Assembly (NCBI GenBank): GCA_964421595.1
Contig: CAYQXY010000005.1
Location: 1-64,000 of the forward strand
Source: PXAP01 sp964421595
Lineage (GTDB): Bacteria; Bacteroidota; Bacteroidia; Bacteroidales; PUMT01
Direction of reading: 5' to 3'
DNA: 64,000 nucleotides
Numbering within the stretch: the stretch's first letter is position 1; every line of letters begins with the position of its first letter. A program made the position numbers and the translations under genes. The notes under the pieces were generated by a model. That model was not told where the DNA came from. It did not search any database and saw nothing but the letters and a program-made list of their open reading frames with translations. Below, in pieces: positions 46,627 through 55,576 of this stretch.

Positions 46627-47958
46627 CTATTTTATAAGCTTCATTATTGCATCATCAGCTTTCCTAAAATCAAAAGCTGTAATCAATTTTTCCATTTTCT
46701 CCTGAATCAAACCATTGGAAAGATTGCCCATGCTTCCTTCATGAGTATGGTCAAGTTTAGTATCAGGATTATAGCTTCCATCTGCTATCTTTTTGCCGAT
46801 TGTTCTGTAGGCATCCCTGAATGAACTGCCTTCGAGCACCAGTCTGTTAACCACCTCAACGCTGAAAAGATCCCTGTAAAGGTTTCCGGTAATAATATCC
46901 TTGTTAATTTTGATCTTGCCAATCAGGAGCTCAGAAATTGATATAATTTCAAGGAGTACATCAAAAGAGGGAATAAAACTCTCCTTTATAAGCTGCATGT
47001 CACGATGATATCCGGAGGGCAGGTTAGTGCTTATCATAGCAATTTCATTGGGGAGTGCCTGTAATTTGTTTCCTTTTGCCCTGATAAGTTCAAAAACATC
47101 AGGATTTTTCTTGTGTGGCATTATACTCGAACCAGTAGTGAATTCTTCCGGCAGACTAAGAAAACGGAAATTCTGGCCTGAATACATACAAATATCCATT
47201 GCCATTTTTGACAGGGTAGAACCAATAGAAGCAATAGCAAATGATGTTATCTTTTCCATCTTACCCCTGTTCATCTGAGCGCTGACTACATTCACATGCA
47301 TACATTCAAAACCCAGCAGATCGGTAGTCATCGTGCGGTTAACCGGAAAAGAAGAGCCAAACCCTGCCCCTGAACCGAGTGGATTCTGGTTAACTATCCT
47401 GTAAGCAGCCAGAAGAAGTGTCAGGTCATCTGTCAGGCTCTCAGCGTATGCGCCAAACCACAAACCAAATGAAGAAGGCATGGCGACCTGCATATGCGTA
47501 TAGCCCGGCATCAGAACATTTCTGTGCTCGTTACTGAGAGAGATAAGTAAATTAAACAGTGAGCGGGTCTGCATTACAATTTCCTTCAGCTTGTCTCTTG
47601 CAAACAGCTTTATATCAACCAGCACCTGGTCATTCCTGGAACGGGCTGTATGGACCTTTTTTCCTGTTTCGCCCAGTGCTTCGGTAAGCATCAGCTCAAC
47701 CTGGCTGTGTACATCCTCTACGCCCTCCTGAATTTCAAACCTGCCTTCCCTGATATTTTCAAACAGGTGTTTAAGTTCATCTTCAAGGGATTTAAGTTCA
47801 CTTGCAGATAACAGGCCAATACTGCTGAGCATTTTTACGTGTGCAATACTGCCGAGTACATCATAACCGGCAAGCCGGATATCCAGCTTGCGGTCTTCTC
47901 CTGCAGTAAATTCGCCGACAAGTTTGTCGCCCGCTATCCCTTTGTCCCACAACTTCAT
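46627..47958 (-). CDS. argH: Argininosuccinate lyase
   Basis: A 443-residue enzyme of the fumarase/aspartase superfamily, splitting argininosuccinate into arginine and fumarate. The signature GSSIMPHKKNPD is present with its catalytic Ser, as are TARSRNDQVLVD and MPGYTHMQVAMPSSFG. It acts as a tetramer. It follows argG by 35 bases and precedes the proB-like gene by 41 bases on the minus strand. Confidence 0.97.
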   Translation of the reverse strand: MKLWDKGIAGDKLVGEFTAGEDRKLDIRLAGYDVLGSIAHVKMLSSIGLLSASELKSLEDELKHLFENIREGRFEIQEGVEDVHSQVELMLTEALGETGKKVHTARSRNDQVLVDIKLFARDKLKEIVMQTRSLFNLLISLSNEHRNVLMPGYTHMQVAMPSSFGLWFGAYAESLTDDLTLLLAAYRIVNQNPLGSGAGFGSSFPVNRTMTTDLLGFECMHVNVVSAQMNRGKMEKITSFAIASIGSTLSKMAMDICMYSGQNFRFLSLPEEFTTGSSIMPHKKNPDVFELIRAKGNKLQALPNEIAMISTNLPSGYHRDMQLIKESFIPSFDVLLEIISISELLIGKIKINKDIITGNLYRDLFSVEVVNRLVLEGSSFRDAYRTIGKKIADGSYNPDTKLDHTHEGSMGNLSNGLIQEKMEKLITAFDFRKADDAIMKLIK

Positions 47959-47993
47959 CAGTCAGAAATTAGAATTAATAACATAATTTTAAT

Positions 47994-49238
47994 TCAGGAT
48001 TTTATTCTTGACTCTGTAATTGCATGATGGGCCATCAGCCTGATTGCGTTGATTTTGATAAAACCCTCACTGTCCTGCTGGTTAAATCCACCTTCAATAT
48101 CCATACTCGAAAGATCCTGATTGTAAAGTGAACTTGGAGATTCTCTGCCATCAATCATTACATTGCCTTTATAAAGAGTTATATAGACAATCCCGTCAAT
48201 CAGCTCCTGGCTCTTGTCTATGGCTGCCATAAGGAACTCCATTTCCGGACTGAACCAGAATCCGTTGTAGACAAACTCGGCAAAAACCGGAGAAAACATG
48301 TTCCTGAGGCGCATTACCTCCCTGTCCATTGCAATTCCTTCTATATCCATGTGTGCCTTAAGGAGTATCTCAGCACCCGGGGTCTCATAAACCCCCCTTG
48401 ATTTTATTCCGACATACCTGTTTTCCACCATGTCGAGAAGTCCGATGCCGTTTTCTGCACCCAGCCTGTTAACATACTGATATAAATCCAGCGGATTAGT
48501 TACAACAGTGCGGTCATTAAGATTTACAACTTTCACCGGAGTGCCATCCTTGAAATGTACTGCTATTCCAGTCTCTTTATCCGGTGCATCCTGCGGTAAC
48601 TTTATCCTGGAAATTATATCGCGTCCTGCTTTAAACTTTGGATCTTCAAGAATACCGGCTTCGTGGCTGATATGCATAAGATTATCATCTTCACTATAAG
48701 GTTTTTTTAATGTAGCCTTAACGGGGATACCATTGTCTTCGGCATACTTTAGAAGGTCTGTACGTCCCTTGAACCTGGCAAGAAACTCTTTGTTTTTCCA
48801 TGGAGCGAAAACTTTAATACGCGGATTCAGAGCATAATATGTCAGCTCAAAGCGAACCTGATCATTTCCTTTACCTGTAGCCCCATGAGAAACATAACCT
48901 GCATTTTCAAGGGAGGCAATTTCTATCTGCCTTTTAGCAATAAGCGGCCTGGCAAGGGCTGTCCCGAGCAAATAGCGGTTTTCATAAACTGCATTGGCTT
49001 TTATGGCCGGAAATATATAATCTGTTACAAACTCTTCCTTCAGATCTTCAATATAAACTCTGGAAGCACCGATTGCAAGAGCCTTCTCCCTGGCTTCCGG
49101 AAAGTTGTCATCCTGACCCACATCGGCAATATAAGCTATAACCTCATACCCTTCGTCAATCAACCATTTTAGAATAACAGAGGTATCAAGTCCGCCACTA
49201 TAGGCCAGGACAATTTTTTCATTGTTTTTACTCATCAT
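47994..49238 (-). CDS. argG: Argininosuccinate synthase
   Basis: A 414-residue ATP-dependent ligase joining citrulline and aspartate. The N-type ATP-pyrophosphatase P-loop is in LAYSGGLDTSVILKWL near the start. YVSHGATGKGNDQVRFE and the aspartate/citrulline loops follow, then the C-terminal tetramerisation part. Second gene of the arg cluster, 53 bases after argR. Either of two adjacent Met codons may start it. Confidence 0.97.
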   Translation of the reverse strand: MMSKNNEKIVLAYSGGLDTSVILKWLIDEGYEVIAYIADVGQDDNFPEAREKALAIGASRVYIEDLKEEFVTDYIFPAIKANAVYENRYLLGTALARPLIAKRQIEIASLENAGYVSHGATGKGNDQVRFELTYYALNPRIKVFAPWKNKEFLARFKGRTDLLKYAEDNGIPVKATLKKPYSEDDNLMHISHEAGILEDPKFKAGRDIISRIKLPQDAPDKETGIAVHFKDGTPVKVVNLNDRTVVTNPLDLYQYVNRLGAENGIGLLDMVENRYVGIKSRGVYETPGAEILLKAHMDIEGIAMDREVMRLRNMFSPVFAEFVYNGFWFSPEMEFLMAAIDKSQELIDGIVYITLYKGNVMIDGRESPSSLYNQDLSSMDIEGGFNQQDSEGFIKINAIRLMAHHAITESRIKS

Positions 49239-49291
49239 AATTAAGATTTATTATTTTGGTTATTGGTGATTCCGATGTAGCTACACAGGTG

Positions 49292-49765
49292 TTATCGGAT
49301 ACCTGCTTCGGGAATGGCCGTGGTAAGTAGTGAATGCAGATCGCTTCTGCCTATGCCTTCTCTGGCGATGATAAGGATTGTATCGTCTCCGGCAATAGTG
49401 CCGATTATCTCAAATGCTTTCATACCGTCAATTTTATAGGCTATTCCACTTGCAAAACCTGGCAGGGTTTTAATCACGGCCATATTCCCTGTATAATCAA
49501 TTGAGAGAAATCCCCTGCTTATTGCCTCTTTCAGCTCATTGTCGTTAGGCTGACCTTCACTTAAACTTCCCGGTAATACATAAATCTGCCCCTTTTCATC
49601 ATCAGCAATTTTTCCTGCCTTTAAAAATCTGAGATCCCTTGACAATGTTGCCTGAGTATAATTGTATCCGTTCATGTTCAGCTTTGTCAGCAATTCCTCC
49701 TGACTGCCAATCTTGTTATTTTTTATAAGGCTTCTGATTTCAATCAGCCTTTTTGACCTGTTCAT
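49292..49765 (-). CDS. argR: Arginine repressor ArgR
   Basis: A 157-residue transcription regulator. The N-terminal winged helix (about 1-70) has EELLTKLNMNGYNYTQATLSRDLRFLKAGKI, the DNA-reading helix. The C-terminal domain (about 85-157) has GTIAGDDTILIIAR, whose aspartates bind arginine at the trimer interface of the hexamer. It heads the argR-argG-argH block, and two operator-like palindromes lie in its promoter, which suggests autorepression and control of the block by arginine. Confidence 0.95.
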   Translation of the reverse strand: MNRSKRLIEIRSLIKNNKIGSQEELLTKLNMNGYNYTQATLSRDLRFLKAGKIADDEKGQIYVLPGSLSEGQPNDNELKEAISRGFLSIDYTGNMAVIKTLPGFASGIAYKIDGMKAFEIIGTIAGDDTILIIAREGIGRSDLHSLLTTAIPEAGIR

Positions 49766-49791
49766 TTTTTAGAAGTTCTGAATAAGTTTCA

Positions 49792-49809
49792 ATTGCATAA
49801 TTATACAGT
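49792..49809 (-). promoter_or_regulatory. Candidate ARG box 1
   Basis: An 18-bp element whose 14-bp core TGCATAATTATACA (49794-49807) is palindromic. Against the E. coli ARG-box consensus WNTGAATWWWWATTCANW it has two mismatches, placed symmetrically. It lies 27 bases upstream of the argR start codon, just downstream of the expected transcription start. Confidence 0.6.
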
Positions 49810-49812
49810 CGC

Positions 49813-49830
49813 GGTGCAAATATATACAAT
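49813..49830 (-). promoter_or_regulatory. Candidate ARG box 2 overlapping the argR -7 element
   Basis: Core TGCAAATATATACA (49815-49828), weaker than box 1 (four mismatches). It is separated from box 1 by exactly 3 bp, so the centres are 21 bp apart as in E. coli tandem ARG boxes. The minus-strand promoter element TATATTTG (49817-49824) lies inside it, so bound ArgR would block RNA polymerase. The -33 region is poor. Confidence 0.55.
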
Positions 49831-50031
49831 AATTTATAAAAACTTCATTTTTTATGGAGTTAGATTTATTAATAATCTATTAATATTTGTCCTCCAGTAT
49901 TCTCATATCTTATATTGCAGAATGGTTGCCCCGATTCACAACAATATTTTTTATCCTATGTGTGTTTTATTTGTTTATAATAGACCTGTCTGAAAATTCC
50001 GGGTTGTTACATAGTGGTAAATCATAAAACC

Positions 50032-51351
50032 ATGAAAATATTTTTTTCTCTTATCTCCTTGTTGTTTTTCCTTTCCCATCATCTTAATTCTTCACCGGAT
50101 ACTGAGCTTGTGCAATATTTATCAAAAAAGGCTGTGCCGGTAAATGATACTGGTGATCTTGACGACTTGATTAAAATTGCCGGTTCCCGCAGACTTGTAC
50201 TTCTTGGCGAAGCATCACACGGAACTGCTGAGTTTTACAAATGGAGAGCAGAGATCACAAAAAGGCTCATTAGCGAAAAAGATATCTCATTTATTGCAGT
50301 GGAAGGAGACTGGGCCTCGGTTTACAGGTTGAATGAATATGTAAAAAATGCGCCAGGCTCTCCCTCTTCAGCCAGGCGTGTTCTTCGCAAATTTGACAGA
50401 TGGCCTGAATGGATGTGGGGAAACACAGAAATTGAAAGTCTGGCCGAGTGGTTAAAGGAATATAACAGCAAACTGCCACAGGATGATAAGGTTGGATTCT
50501 TTGGAATGGATGTTTATGGACAATGGGAAGCAATGGAAGACTTGCTTGAATTTACCGGCGAATATATGCCTGATCATCATAAAGAAATACGAAAAAGTCT
50601 TCAGTGCTTTGCCAACTATGACCGCGATGAATGGCGCTACGCAAGAGCGGTTGCGGGTATGGGCCATCCCTCCTGTGCTGGGGGACTCAACGGTGTAGTG
50701 GAGCTTATACGCGAAATGGCACCTCTATTAAGAGAAAAAGATGAAAAAAAATATATCAGGGCCAAACAGAATGCCATTGTCATGAAGAATGCCGAAGATT
50801 TCTTCAGGCTTGCTGTGACCGATAATACAGCTTCCTGGAACAGCAGGGCTGTTCATATGTGGGAAAGCGTAATGCGTTTGCTAAATGAACATGGAAATAA
50901 TTCAAAAGCTGTAGTTTGGGCACATAATACTCATGTAGGCGATGCTGAAGCTACAACCATGAGGTACCAGAATATGGTGAATATCGGACAGCTCAGCCGG
51001 CATACCCTTGGTGCCGACGAAGTATTTATTACAGGTTTCAGTACTAATACCGGAAGAGTTAATGCAGGCAGCAGCTGGGGATCGGCAATGCAACAGATGC
51101 GGATACCGGAGGCCATAGAGGGCAGTTACGAAAATATTTTTTCACAAATCAGGCATGAACAACTCTACATTATTTTTGATGATAAGGACCGTAACCATCA
51201 TGAACTTATGCAATTCAGGGACCACAGGGCTATCGGGGTGGTATACAACCCCCGGCAGGAGGCTGGCAATTATGTTCCAACAATTCTTCCCCTTCGATAC
51301 GATGCTTTTATTTTTATCAGGGAAACCAGTCCGCTGAAACCTGTGAGGTAA
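50032..51351 (+). CDS. Erythromycin esterase-family protein, exported
   Basis: A 439-residue protein with a signal peptide (MKIFFSLISLLFFLSHHLNS). The family motifs are LLGEASHGTAEFYKWR (Glu and His of the proposed active site), FIAVEGDW and WAHNTHVGD (second His). Members include the Ere macrolide esterases, but most are of unknown substrate (succinoglycan-synthesis-type relatives), so resistance should not be assumed. An in-frame ATG six codons upstream is possible. It is monocistronic and converges with the DUF2459 gene. Confidence 0.88.
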   Translation: MKIFFSLISLLFFLSHHLNSSPDTELVQYLSKKAVPVNDTGDLDDLIKIAGSRRLVLLGEASHGTAEFYKWRAEITKRLISEKDISFIAVEGDWASVYRLNEYVKNAPGSPSSARRVLRKFDRWPEWMWGNTEIESLAEWLKEYNSKLPQDDKVGFFGMDVYGQWEAMEDLLEFTGEYMPDHHKEIRKSLQCFANYDRDEWRYARAVAGMGHPSCAGGLNGVVELIREMAPLLREKDEKKYIRAKQNAIVMKNAEDFFRLAVTDNTASWNSRAVHMWESVMRLLNEHGNNSKAVVWAHNTHVGDAEATTMRYQNMVNIGQLSRHTLGADEVFITGFSTNTGRVNAGSSWGSAMQQMRIPEAIEGSYENIFSQIRHEQLYIIFDDKDRNHHELMQFRDHRAIGVVYNPRQEAGNYVPTILPLRYDAFIFIRETSPLKPVR

Positions 51352-51361
51352 TAATATGCAC

Positions 51362-52051
51362 CTATTCGATAAATTCTGCTCCCGGAATTCCTGATAATTG
51401 CCTGTACAATGAATTTGCATTCAGTACCATAAATGTTCCCACATCAAACCCTGATTGCCTGAATCCTTTTGCCACCCATGTATTGCATGTGCGAAAAAGA
51501 TGATATTTGCCGGATGCCCGGAAATAATATGCGGTTTCTCCATAAACCGTACTGGGAATTACACTGCCGGCATGATCCCTCATGTAGGATTCTGCCACAT
51601 AACGGGTTAGGTCATAAAGTTGCCGGGCCGTAACCGGTATCTTTAAAATTCTGCTATTCATGCCATATGCCGAACGAAGAGCTGTGCTGAAAGCAAAAAC
51701 CTGGAGGACACTCCTTGTTGGCCAGAGCATGGCTCGTGCCCCAAGGAGGACCGGATTGCCTTCAGCCTGGTAAAACCTTTCATCTCCCCAGCCAGTGTCA
51801 ACATAATTAAATCTTTGATATCTTTCAATCTCCGGCCATATTTCCGGATTAACATCCTTTACATTAAATACTATGCCAGTGTGCCAGAAATCCTGAATTA
51901 CATATACTTCAAACGCTTTATCATCTGAACCAGGTACAGAAAAGTTTTCTGATGTGTTTCCCCGGCAGTAAAAAACAAGCAAGAATACAGCAGTCAGAAA
52001 AAATGCCCGGTTTATTATTCCGTTTTCGAATGTATTAACTGAAAATTTCAT
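51362..52051 (-). CDS. DUF2459 family protein
   Basis: A protein of about 229 residues, membrane-anchored or exported by an N-terminal hydrophobic stretch (NRAFFLTAVFLLVFYC, which could end as a lipobox-like Cys). The DUF2459 features are visible: FWHTGIVF, YVDTGWGDERFYQ and the C-terminal FRTCNTWVAKGF. This family has a likely NlpC/P60-like catalytic Cys-His arrangement but no proven reaction. The frame is open upstream to an ATG at 52087 that overlaps the stop of a small frame (TAATG); the ATG at 52051 gives a more usual signal peptide. Confidence 0.82.
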   Translation of the reverse strand: MKFSVNTFENGIINRAFFLTAVFLLVFYCRGNTSENFSVPGSDDKAFEVYVIQDFWHTGIVFNVKDVNPEIWPEIERYQRFNYVDTGWGDERFYQAEGNPVLLGARAMLWPTRSVLQVFAFSTALRSAYGMNSRILKIPVTARQLYDLTRYVAESYMRDHAGSVIPSTVYGETAYYFRASGKYHLFRTCNTWVAKGFRQSGFDVGTFMVLNANSLYRQLSGIPGAEFIE

Positions 52052-52086
52052 GGAAGTAATTTTTTGTCCTGAAACCAGGTATATCA

Positions 52087-52275
52087 TTATGGCCAGTGAT
52101 TGAAATTATGGTGAAAATCTTCAAAGGCCTTCTCTTTAAATTTGCCCGTATATTGTTTCGAATAATATTTTCCATAACGGCTGATTTTTAGCAGAAATGG
52201 TTTAAATCTTAGGGTAATTTCAGATTTGCAAATAGTGTCAGCAAGTAAGAGAATGCCGCAATCAGCATAACCCAC
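52087..52275 (-). CDS. Doubtful small ORF between two genes
   Basis: A 62-codon frame that starts inside the end of the spermidine-synthase-like gene and ends 1 base into the upstream start candidate of the DUF2459 gene (TAATG). Its second half is basic and aromatic (KYYSKQYTGKFKEKAFEDF). The overlap arrangement is suggestive of coupling, but the first third is out-of-frame shadow of the upstream gene and no family is recognised. Confidence 0.25.
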   Translation of the reverse strand: MGYADCGILLLADTICKSEITLRFKPFLLKISRYGKYYSKQYTGKFKEKAFEDFHHNFNHWP

Positions 52276-54587
52276 AAATACCCTGCCTCAACCGCGATGA
52301 TAGTCGCCAGGGCGGTGCTAATAACCGAAAGGCATCCATTTATACCCCAGGCCCATGGTATAAGTGTATTGTTCCTCTTCGATAGCAGACGCAGTCCCAG
52401 AGGAAAAGGCATCCCCATAAAAAACGCAGCCGGACAGATGAATATGATTGAAAGTAAAATTTTGAGCATCAGGGACTGGTCTATAGTCAGCCTCAGTAAT
52501 GGTACCAGAAAAAGCACATAGATGAATATGAAAAAGATTATTAGTGCAATAACTTTTACTACACTCCTCCGGTCTGTTTTCAGCCTTGAAGAAATCAGGC
52601 TCCCTGCACCGGAACATATAAGCATTCCACTAAGGACAGTTGCCGCCGCGTAAATGGGATTACCAAAATATAAAATAAACTGCTGGATCAGTATTATTTC
52701 CAGAAACATAAACCCCAGTCCGATACCGCTGAAATGAAGCACTGTATATAGTTTGCCGCCACCTTTCCAGCCAAGAACAAACAGCGGAAGAAGTATCAGT
52801 ATCAGCGCGGCAGCTGTTATCTGTATAAAAGTAATCAGCACTACCATATATCCAATCTCAAAGAACGGAACCGATGACCGGCCGAATATCTCCTGCATTT
52901 TTGAATAACGCCGAAGCTTTAAATATTGCGAGAAGTAAGGCCTGTCGTCAGTCGAAGGCTGAATGTTAAAATCATATTCCCTGAAAAGAGCCTCCCGGTC
53001 ACCTGTCATTAATTTATCAACAAGATTGAAAAAATCATCATCCTGAAGCTGATTATACATTTTACGTTCATCCGGCAATAACCCCGGAAGAATAACCGGA
53101 TCAAAAAACATTTTTTCACAGAAATCCCTTATTTTAACCAGTTCACCTTCAACAAGAGGTTTTTTTTTCAATACGAAGGTTACTGTTCCCCAGCCCCTGA
53201 TTGCAGCAAGGTGGTTTTCCACGGGCAGGTTGCTGTTTTTTTCATGGGTGTCAACCAGTGTGGCAAGTAGCTTCAGAGGATTTCGTGAAGGAAAGTCCAT
53301 CCAAACGGTGACCGCAATCATTCCGTTTTCTGTCAGCCTGTTCCATATTTCATCAAGGGCCTGCAGTGTAAATATATATTGTTGTTCAAGCGCGTTAATT
53401 CCCGATGTTCCGCCGAATGACTCAATAGTAGGAAGAACAATTAAATCGTAAGGAGTGTCGGCAGACATGAGGTAACTCCGCGAATGAAGGCTTACACTGC
53501 TCAGCCGGGGTAAATGATACATTGAGTCCATCATATGAGCCAATTCGTTTTTCATTAGATTGACTGCTATGCGGTTCTGCTCGACTGCCGTCACTTTCCT
53601 TACTCCACGTGTGAGCGCATGAGAAGCAAACAGTCCGGTTCCGGCATCAAGTATAAGAACATTATCCGGACTGTTTATTTCAAATGGCAATGAGTTAGTC
53701 GTATAATCCATAAAATGAGCTGTATCGGCAGAAGACCATTCTACCACGGGACCGAACCAGTTACCATTATTAAATATGACGTCCCGTACCGGTACATTTC
53801 CTGTATATGCCAGGCTCAGACCCGGGGCATACCTCAAAACCGGCGAACTTACAACATGGATATGACCGTAAGGGCTGCTTTTTTCCATCACCACGCTGGC
53901 TTCGGGAAGGTTTAGAGTAGTGGAAAGGGCCTTATATTGTGACATTGGAAGGTCAGGAGTATAGAATAGAAGGATTACCGGCATTGTAACTGCCAGAATT
54001 ACCGGAAGTATGTATCTTCCAATTGAGCTTGGAGGTATTATAAAAAGTCCGGCAATAATTGGGAGAAACGATATTACAGCCGGAATATCGGCTGGAAAGA
54101 ATATCCACAATAAACCAATAAGAGCAAGGCCGCCAATACCTGATCCGAACAGATCGGCAAAATAAAGTGAACCTATTCGCTCAACATAATTAATATAAAT
54201 CAGGCCAATGGTAAGAGCTCCAAAAAAGAATGGTATAAGAAAGGCAAAGTATGTTGCAAGAAGAGTTTGAATGTGTCTCCCGTCCATGAAAAGTAAATAA
54301 GAATCAAAACTGCCAAATACTGTTGATGAGATTATCATGATCAGGCTCATTGATGCACCGGTAAGCATCATCAGGACAGGCAATAAACCGGCGATGCGTT
54401 TTATAAACCAATTCCTTGTGATAGCCAGAAGGGTGCCGCTTGCTCCGAATCCAAGCAGCGCTACAGAAATGACCATATAAGCAAAATGACTCCATTGTAT
54501 TATTGAGAGCAGCTGCATCAGAGTGAGCTGAAATGCAATAATAGAGGCAGAAAGCAATCCGACACTCCAGTAAAGCTTTTTAGTCAT
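52209..54587 (-). CDS. Membrane-fused spermidine synthase-like methyltransferase
   Basis: A 792-residue protein of three parts. About seven hydrophobic helices come first (residues 1-205). A soluble Rossmann methyltransferase-like domain of the spermidine-synthase type follows (NVLILDAGTGLFASHALTRG is the cofactor loop, about 305-325; then ASVSLHSRSYLMSADTPYDLIVLP). A second block of about six helices makes up the C-terminal third. Such fusions are common in bacteria, but their substrate is unknown; polyamine synthesis is not assured because the family's catalytic residues are poorly kept here. The next gene upstream, pcm, ends 29 bases away. Confidence 0.85.
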   Translation of the reverse strand: MTKKLYWSVGLLSASIIAFQLTLMQLLSIIQWSHFAYMVISVALLGFGASGTLLAITRNWFIKRIAGLLPVLMMLTGASMSLIMIISSTVFGSFDSYLLFMDGRHIQTLLATYFAFLIPFFFGALTIGLIYINYVERIGSLYFADLFGSGIGGLALIGLLWIFFPADIPAVISFLPIIAGLFIIPPSSIGRYILPVILAVTMPVILLFYTPDLPMSQYKALSTTLNLPEASVVMEKSSPYGHIHVVSSPVLRYAPGLSLAYTGNVPVRDVIFNNGNWFGPVVEWSSADTAHFMDYTTNSLPFEINSPDNVLILDAGTGLFASHALTRGVRKVTAVEQNRIAVNLMKNELAHMMDSMYHLPRLSSVSLHSRSYLMSADTPYDLIVLPTIESFGGTSGINALEQQYIFTLQALDEIWNRLTENGMIAVTVWMDFPSRNPLKLLATLVDTHEKNSNLPVENHLAAIRGWGTVTFVLKKKPLVEGELVKIRDFCEKMFFDPVILPGLLPDERKMYNQLQDDDFFNLVDKLMTGDREALFREYDFNIQPSTDDRPYFSQYLKLRRYSKMQEIFGRSSVPFFEIGYMVVLITFIQITAAALILILLPLFVLGWKGGGKLYTVLHFSGIGLGFMFLEIILIQQFILYFGNPIYAAATVLSGMLICSGAGSLISSRLKTDRRSVVKVIALIIFFIFIYVLFLVPLLRLTIDQSLMLKILLSIIFICPAAFFMGMPFPLGLRLLSKRNNTLIPWAWGINGCLSVISTALATIIAVEAGYLWVMLIAAFSYLLTLFANLKLP

Positions 54588-54616
54588 TTTTATAATTTGA
54601 TAGTTCCATATTACCT

Positions 54617-55306
54617 TTACTGATTTTGCCTGGTAAAAGGAACAAAGCGGACAGGCATAAGGTTTGAAGTAGTTATTTTTCCGCCTTTCTTTTCTACAAG
54701 CATCAGGTTTTGTACAAGAAACGGCGAACCAACAGGAATTATCATCCTGCCACCGTCTTTTAGCTGGGCGATCAGGGGAGGGGGTATATATTCAGCCGCA
54801 GCTGTCACTATTATTGCATCAAATGGTGCCTGTTCTTCCAGTCCATAGTATCCGTCGCCTGTTGTAACCTCAACATTGTCATACATTCTGTCAAGCAATT
54901 CTTTGGCCCTTTTCCCAAGTTCAGGTATAATTTCAATTGTAAACACCTTATCGACAATCTCGGCAAGCACAGCAGCCTGGTATCCGGATCCGGCTCCAAT
55001 TTCAAGGACTGAGTAACCAGGTTTTGGATCAATAATCTGTGTCATATAGGCTACAATATAAGGCTGGGAGATTGTCTGTCCGTAACCAATTGGCTGCGGT
55101 CCATCGTCATAGGCCCGCCGTTGCTGAGTTTGTGGCACAAACAGGTGGCGCTCGACGTTACGCATTGCTTCCAGAGTAGCCTTATGATCAATTCCCCTGT
55201 TTTGCAGCTGTTGCCTGACCATATTCTGGCGTAATCTTTCAAAATTCTGGGCAAAAACAGGATGTAATGCTGTAATGAAAACTACTAAAACCATAATAAT
55301 TCTCAT
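54617..55306 (-). CDS. pcm: Exported protein-L-isoaspartate O-methyltransferase
   Basis: A 229-residue repair methyltransferase for isoaspartyl residues in aged proteins. Motifs are IGYGQTISQPYIVAYM (substrate region), VLEIGAGSGYQAAVLAEI (S-adenosylmethionine loop), the acidic VFTIEI and the PVGSPF segment. Unusually it starts with a clear signal peptide (MRIIMVLVVFITALHPVFAQ, cleavage near residue 19), so it should act in the periplasm, where S-adenosylmethionine is not normally available. It may be co-transcribed with the membrane methyltransferase-like gene downstream. Confidence 0.92.
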   Translation of the reverse strand: MRIIMVLVVFITALHPVFAQNFERLRQNMVRQQLQNRGIDHKATLEAMRNVERHLFVPQTQQRRAYDDGPQPIGYGQTISQPYIVAYMTQIIDPKPGYSVLEIGAGSGYQAAVLAEIVDKVFTIEIIPELGKRAKELLDRMYDNVEVTTGDGYYGLEEQAPFDAIIVTAAAEYIPPPLIAQLKDGGRMIIPVGSPFLVQNLMLVEKKGGKITTSNLMPVRFVPFTRQNQ

Positions 55307-55576
55307 GGTAATGATTTTATGATTAAATCACAATTTATAAAATACACTTCAGAATGCCAAAAAGCTGTCAATGGCTTTTAATGTTTATATGGAGAATTAC
55401 TCACAAACAATGGCATATATATGAATAATCCACAGGTGATAAATCAGGGAAACCACATTTCCCGCTTTTATCAGCCTGGAAAGTGCGGAGACTCTGCCGG
55501 AGATATCGGATTTTTTTTATAATTTGCAACACTATCAATAACTAAACTTCACACCATTAACACTAATATTTTAATT

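Noticed and set aside
50032..51351. Macrolide resistance gene
   Set aside because: Only the broad erythromycin-esterase family is supported. Most exported members have unknown substrates, and no mobile element or resistance context is present.
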